Shown: in pieces, positions 6,278 through 6,532 of the stretch | Position numbering within the stretch: position 1 is the stretch's first letter | Layout of the letters: every line of letters begins with the position of its first letter | Assembly (NCBI GenBank): GCA_016215715.1 | Contig: JACRIG010000029.1 | Span: 1-6,532, forward strand | Length of the DNA: 6,532 bases | Direction: 5' to 3' | From: Candidatus Peregrinibacteria bacterium | GTDB lineage: Bacteria; Patescibacteriota; Gracilibacteria; Peribacterales; Peribacteraceae | Notes under the pieces: generated by a model | Databases searched by the model: none | Seen by the model: only the letters and a program-made list of their open reading frames with translations | What the model was told of the DNA's origin: nothing | Translations under genes and position numbers: made by a program

Positions 6278-6532
6278 GTGCGCTCGTACGAACGAATCTT
6301 TTTTCCGGCATGTCTCGCGGTCTTCGCGGCGATCATCCTGTTTCTGCTGCCTGCGCGTCTGCTGGCCCCTATCGGAGGCGATGCGCTTTCCTACAACAAT
6401 GGTGCGATCTCGATCCTCACGAAACACATGTATTCCCAGGATTTCATCACTCCTTTCTATGATCGTGAACCGGGAATGAGTATTTTCATCGCAGCCGTGT
6501 ATACCATCTTCGGTATCGGAAATATTGCCGCC
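6278..6532 (+). CDS. Polytopic membrane protein, probable GT-C (PMT/ArnT-like, GT39-related) glycosyltransferase, 3' partial
   Basis: An open frame of 85 codons runs from a GTG at 6278 off the right edge, three bases after the asnB stop. The GTG start is proposed because it follows the stop closely, has a -10-like box upstream and gives a short N-terminus before the first hydrophobic helix; the next in-frame ATG (6428) would cut off that helix. Residues about 8-30 form a strong membrane segment (F-F-P-A-C-L-A-V-F-A-A-I-I-L-F-L-L). An extracytoplasmic loop follows, with G-G-D (33-35), Y39 and R-E-P-G-M (63-67), then a second hydrophobic stretch I-F-I-A-A-V-Y-T-I-F-G (69-79). The Asp after helix 1 and the R-x-P-G ... 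Y-x-x-F-G pattern are typical of PMT/ArnT-like transferases that use polyprenyl-phosphate sugars. Only the first part is visible, so family assignment is moderate and the substrate unknown. Confidence 0.7.
   Translation, partial: MRSYERIFFPACLAVFAAIILFLLPARLLAPIGGDALSYNNGAISILTKHMYSQDFITPFYDREPGMSIFIAAVYTIFGIGNIAA

Overview
The window is a dense stretch of seven genes, all on the + strand, from what looks like a bacterial surface-polysaccharide or glycan locus. Five genes are complete. The left-most (DegT-type sugar aminotransferase) lacks its N-terminus and the right-most (polytopic membrane protein resembling GT-C glycosyltransferases) runs off the right edge. In order: sugar aminotransferase (1-1034), GNAT acetyltransferase (1042-1668), split transketolase N subunit (1708-2550), split transketolase C subunit (2543-3478), class I SAM-dependent methyltransferase (3524-4360), glutamine-dependent asparagine synthetase AsnB (4391-6274) and membrane glycosyltransferase-like protein (6278-end). 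There are no RNA genes, insertion sequences, CRISPR arrays or convincing terminators, and no gap exceeds 45 bases.

Functionally, the aminotransferase plus GNAT pair suggests making and N-acylating an amino sugar nucleotide (the aminotransferase resembles GDP-perosamine synthases). The two-subunit transketolase would move a two-carbon ketol unit. The methyltransferase and the AsnB-type amidotransferase could decorate a sugar, AsnB possibly by amidating a uronic acid rather than making free asparagine. The membrane protein would transfer sugars from a lipid carrier. The individual families are recognisable; the combined pathway is inference.

The most striking non-coding feature is at the gene starts. 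No gene has a recognisable Shine-Dalgarno sequence. Instead, a -10-like hexamer (TATAAT, GAGAAT, TATACT) sits exactly six bases before the ATG of three genes, and TACAAT lies 9 and 20 bases before two others. This spacing would put the transcription start at or next to the start codon, i.e. leaderless mRNAs with a promoter for nearly every gene. Two of these boxes overlap the end of the preceding gene. The only junction without a box is between the two transketolase subunits, whose reading frames overlap by eight bases.

Organism: a moderately GC-rich bacterium (mid-to-upper fifties by eye) using the standard stops TAA, TAG and TGA. Compact packing, non-SD starts and promoter-at-ATG architecture would fit a candidate-phylum lineage such as Peregrinibacteria/Patescibacteria, or another group with much leaderless transcription. 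This placement is a low-confidence guess.
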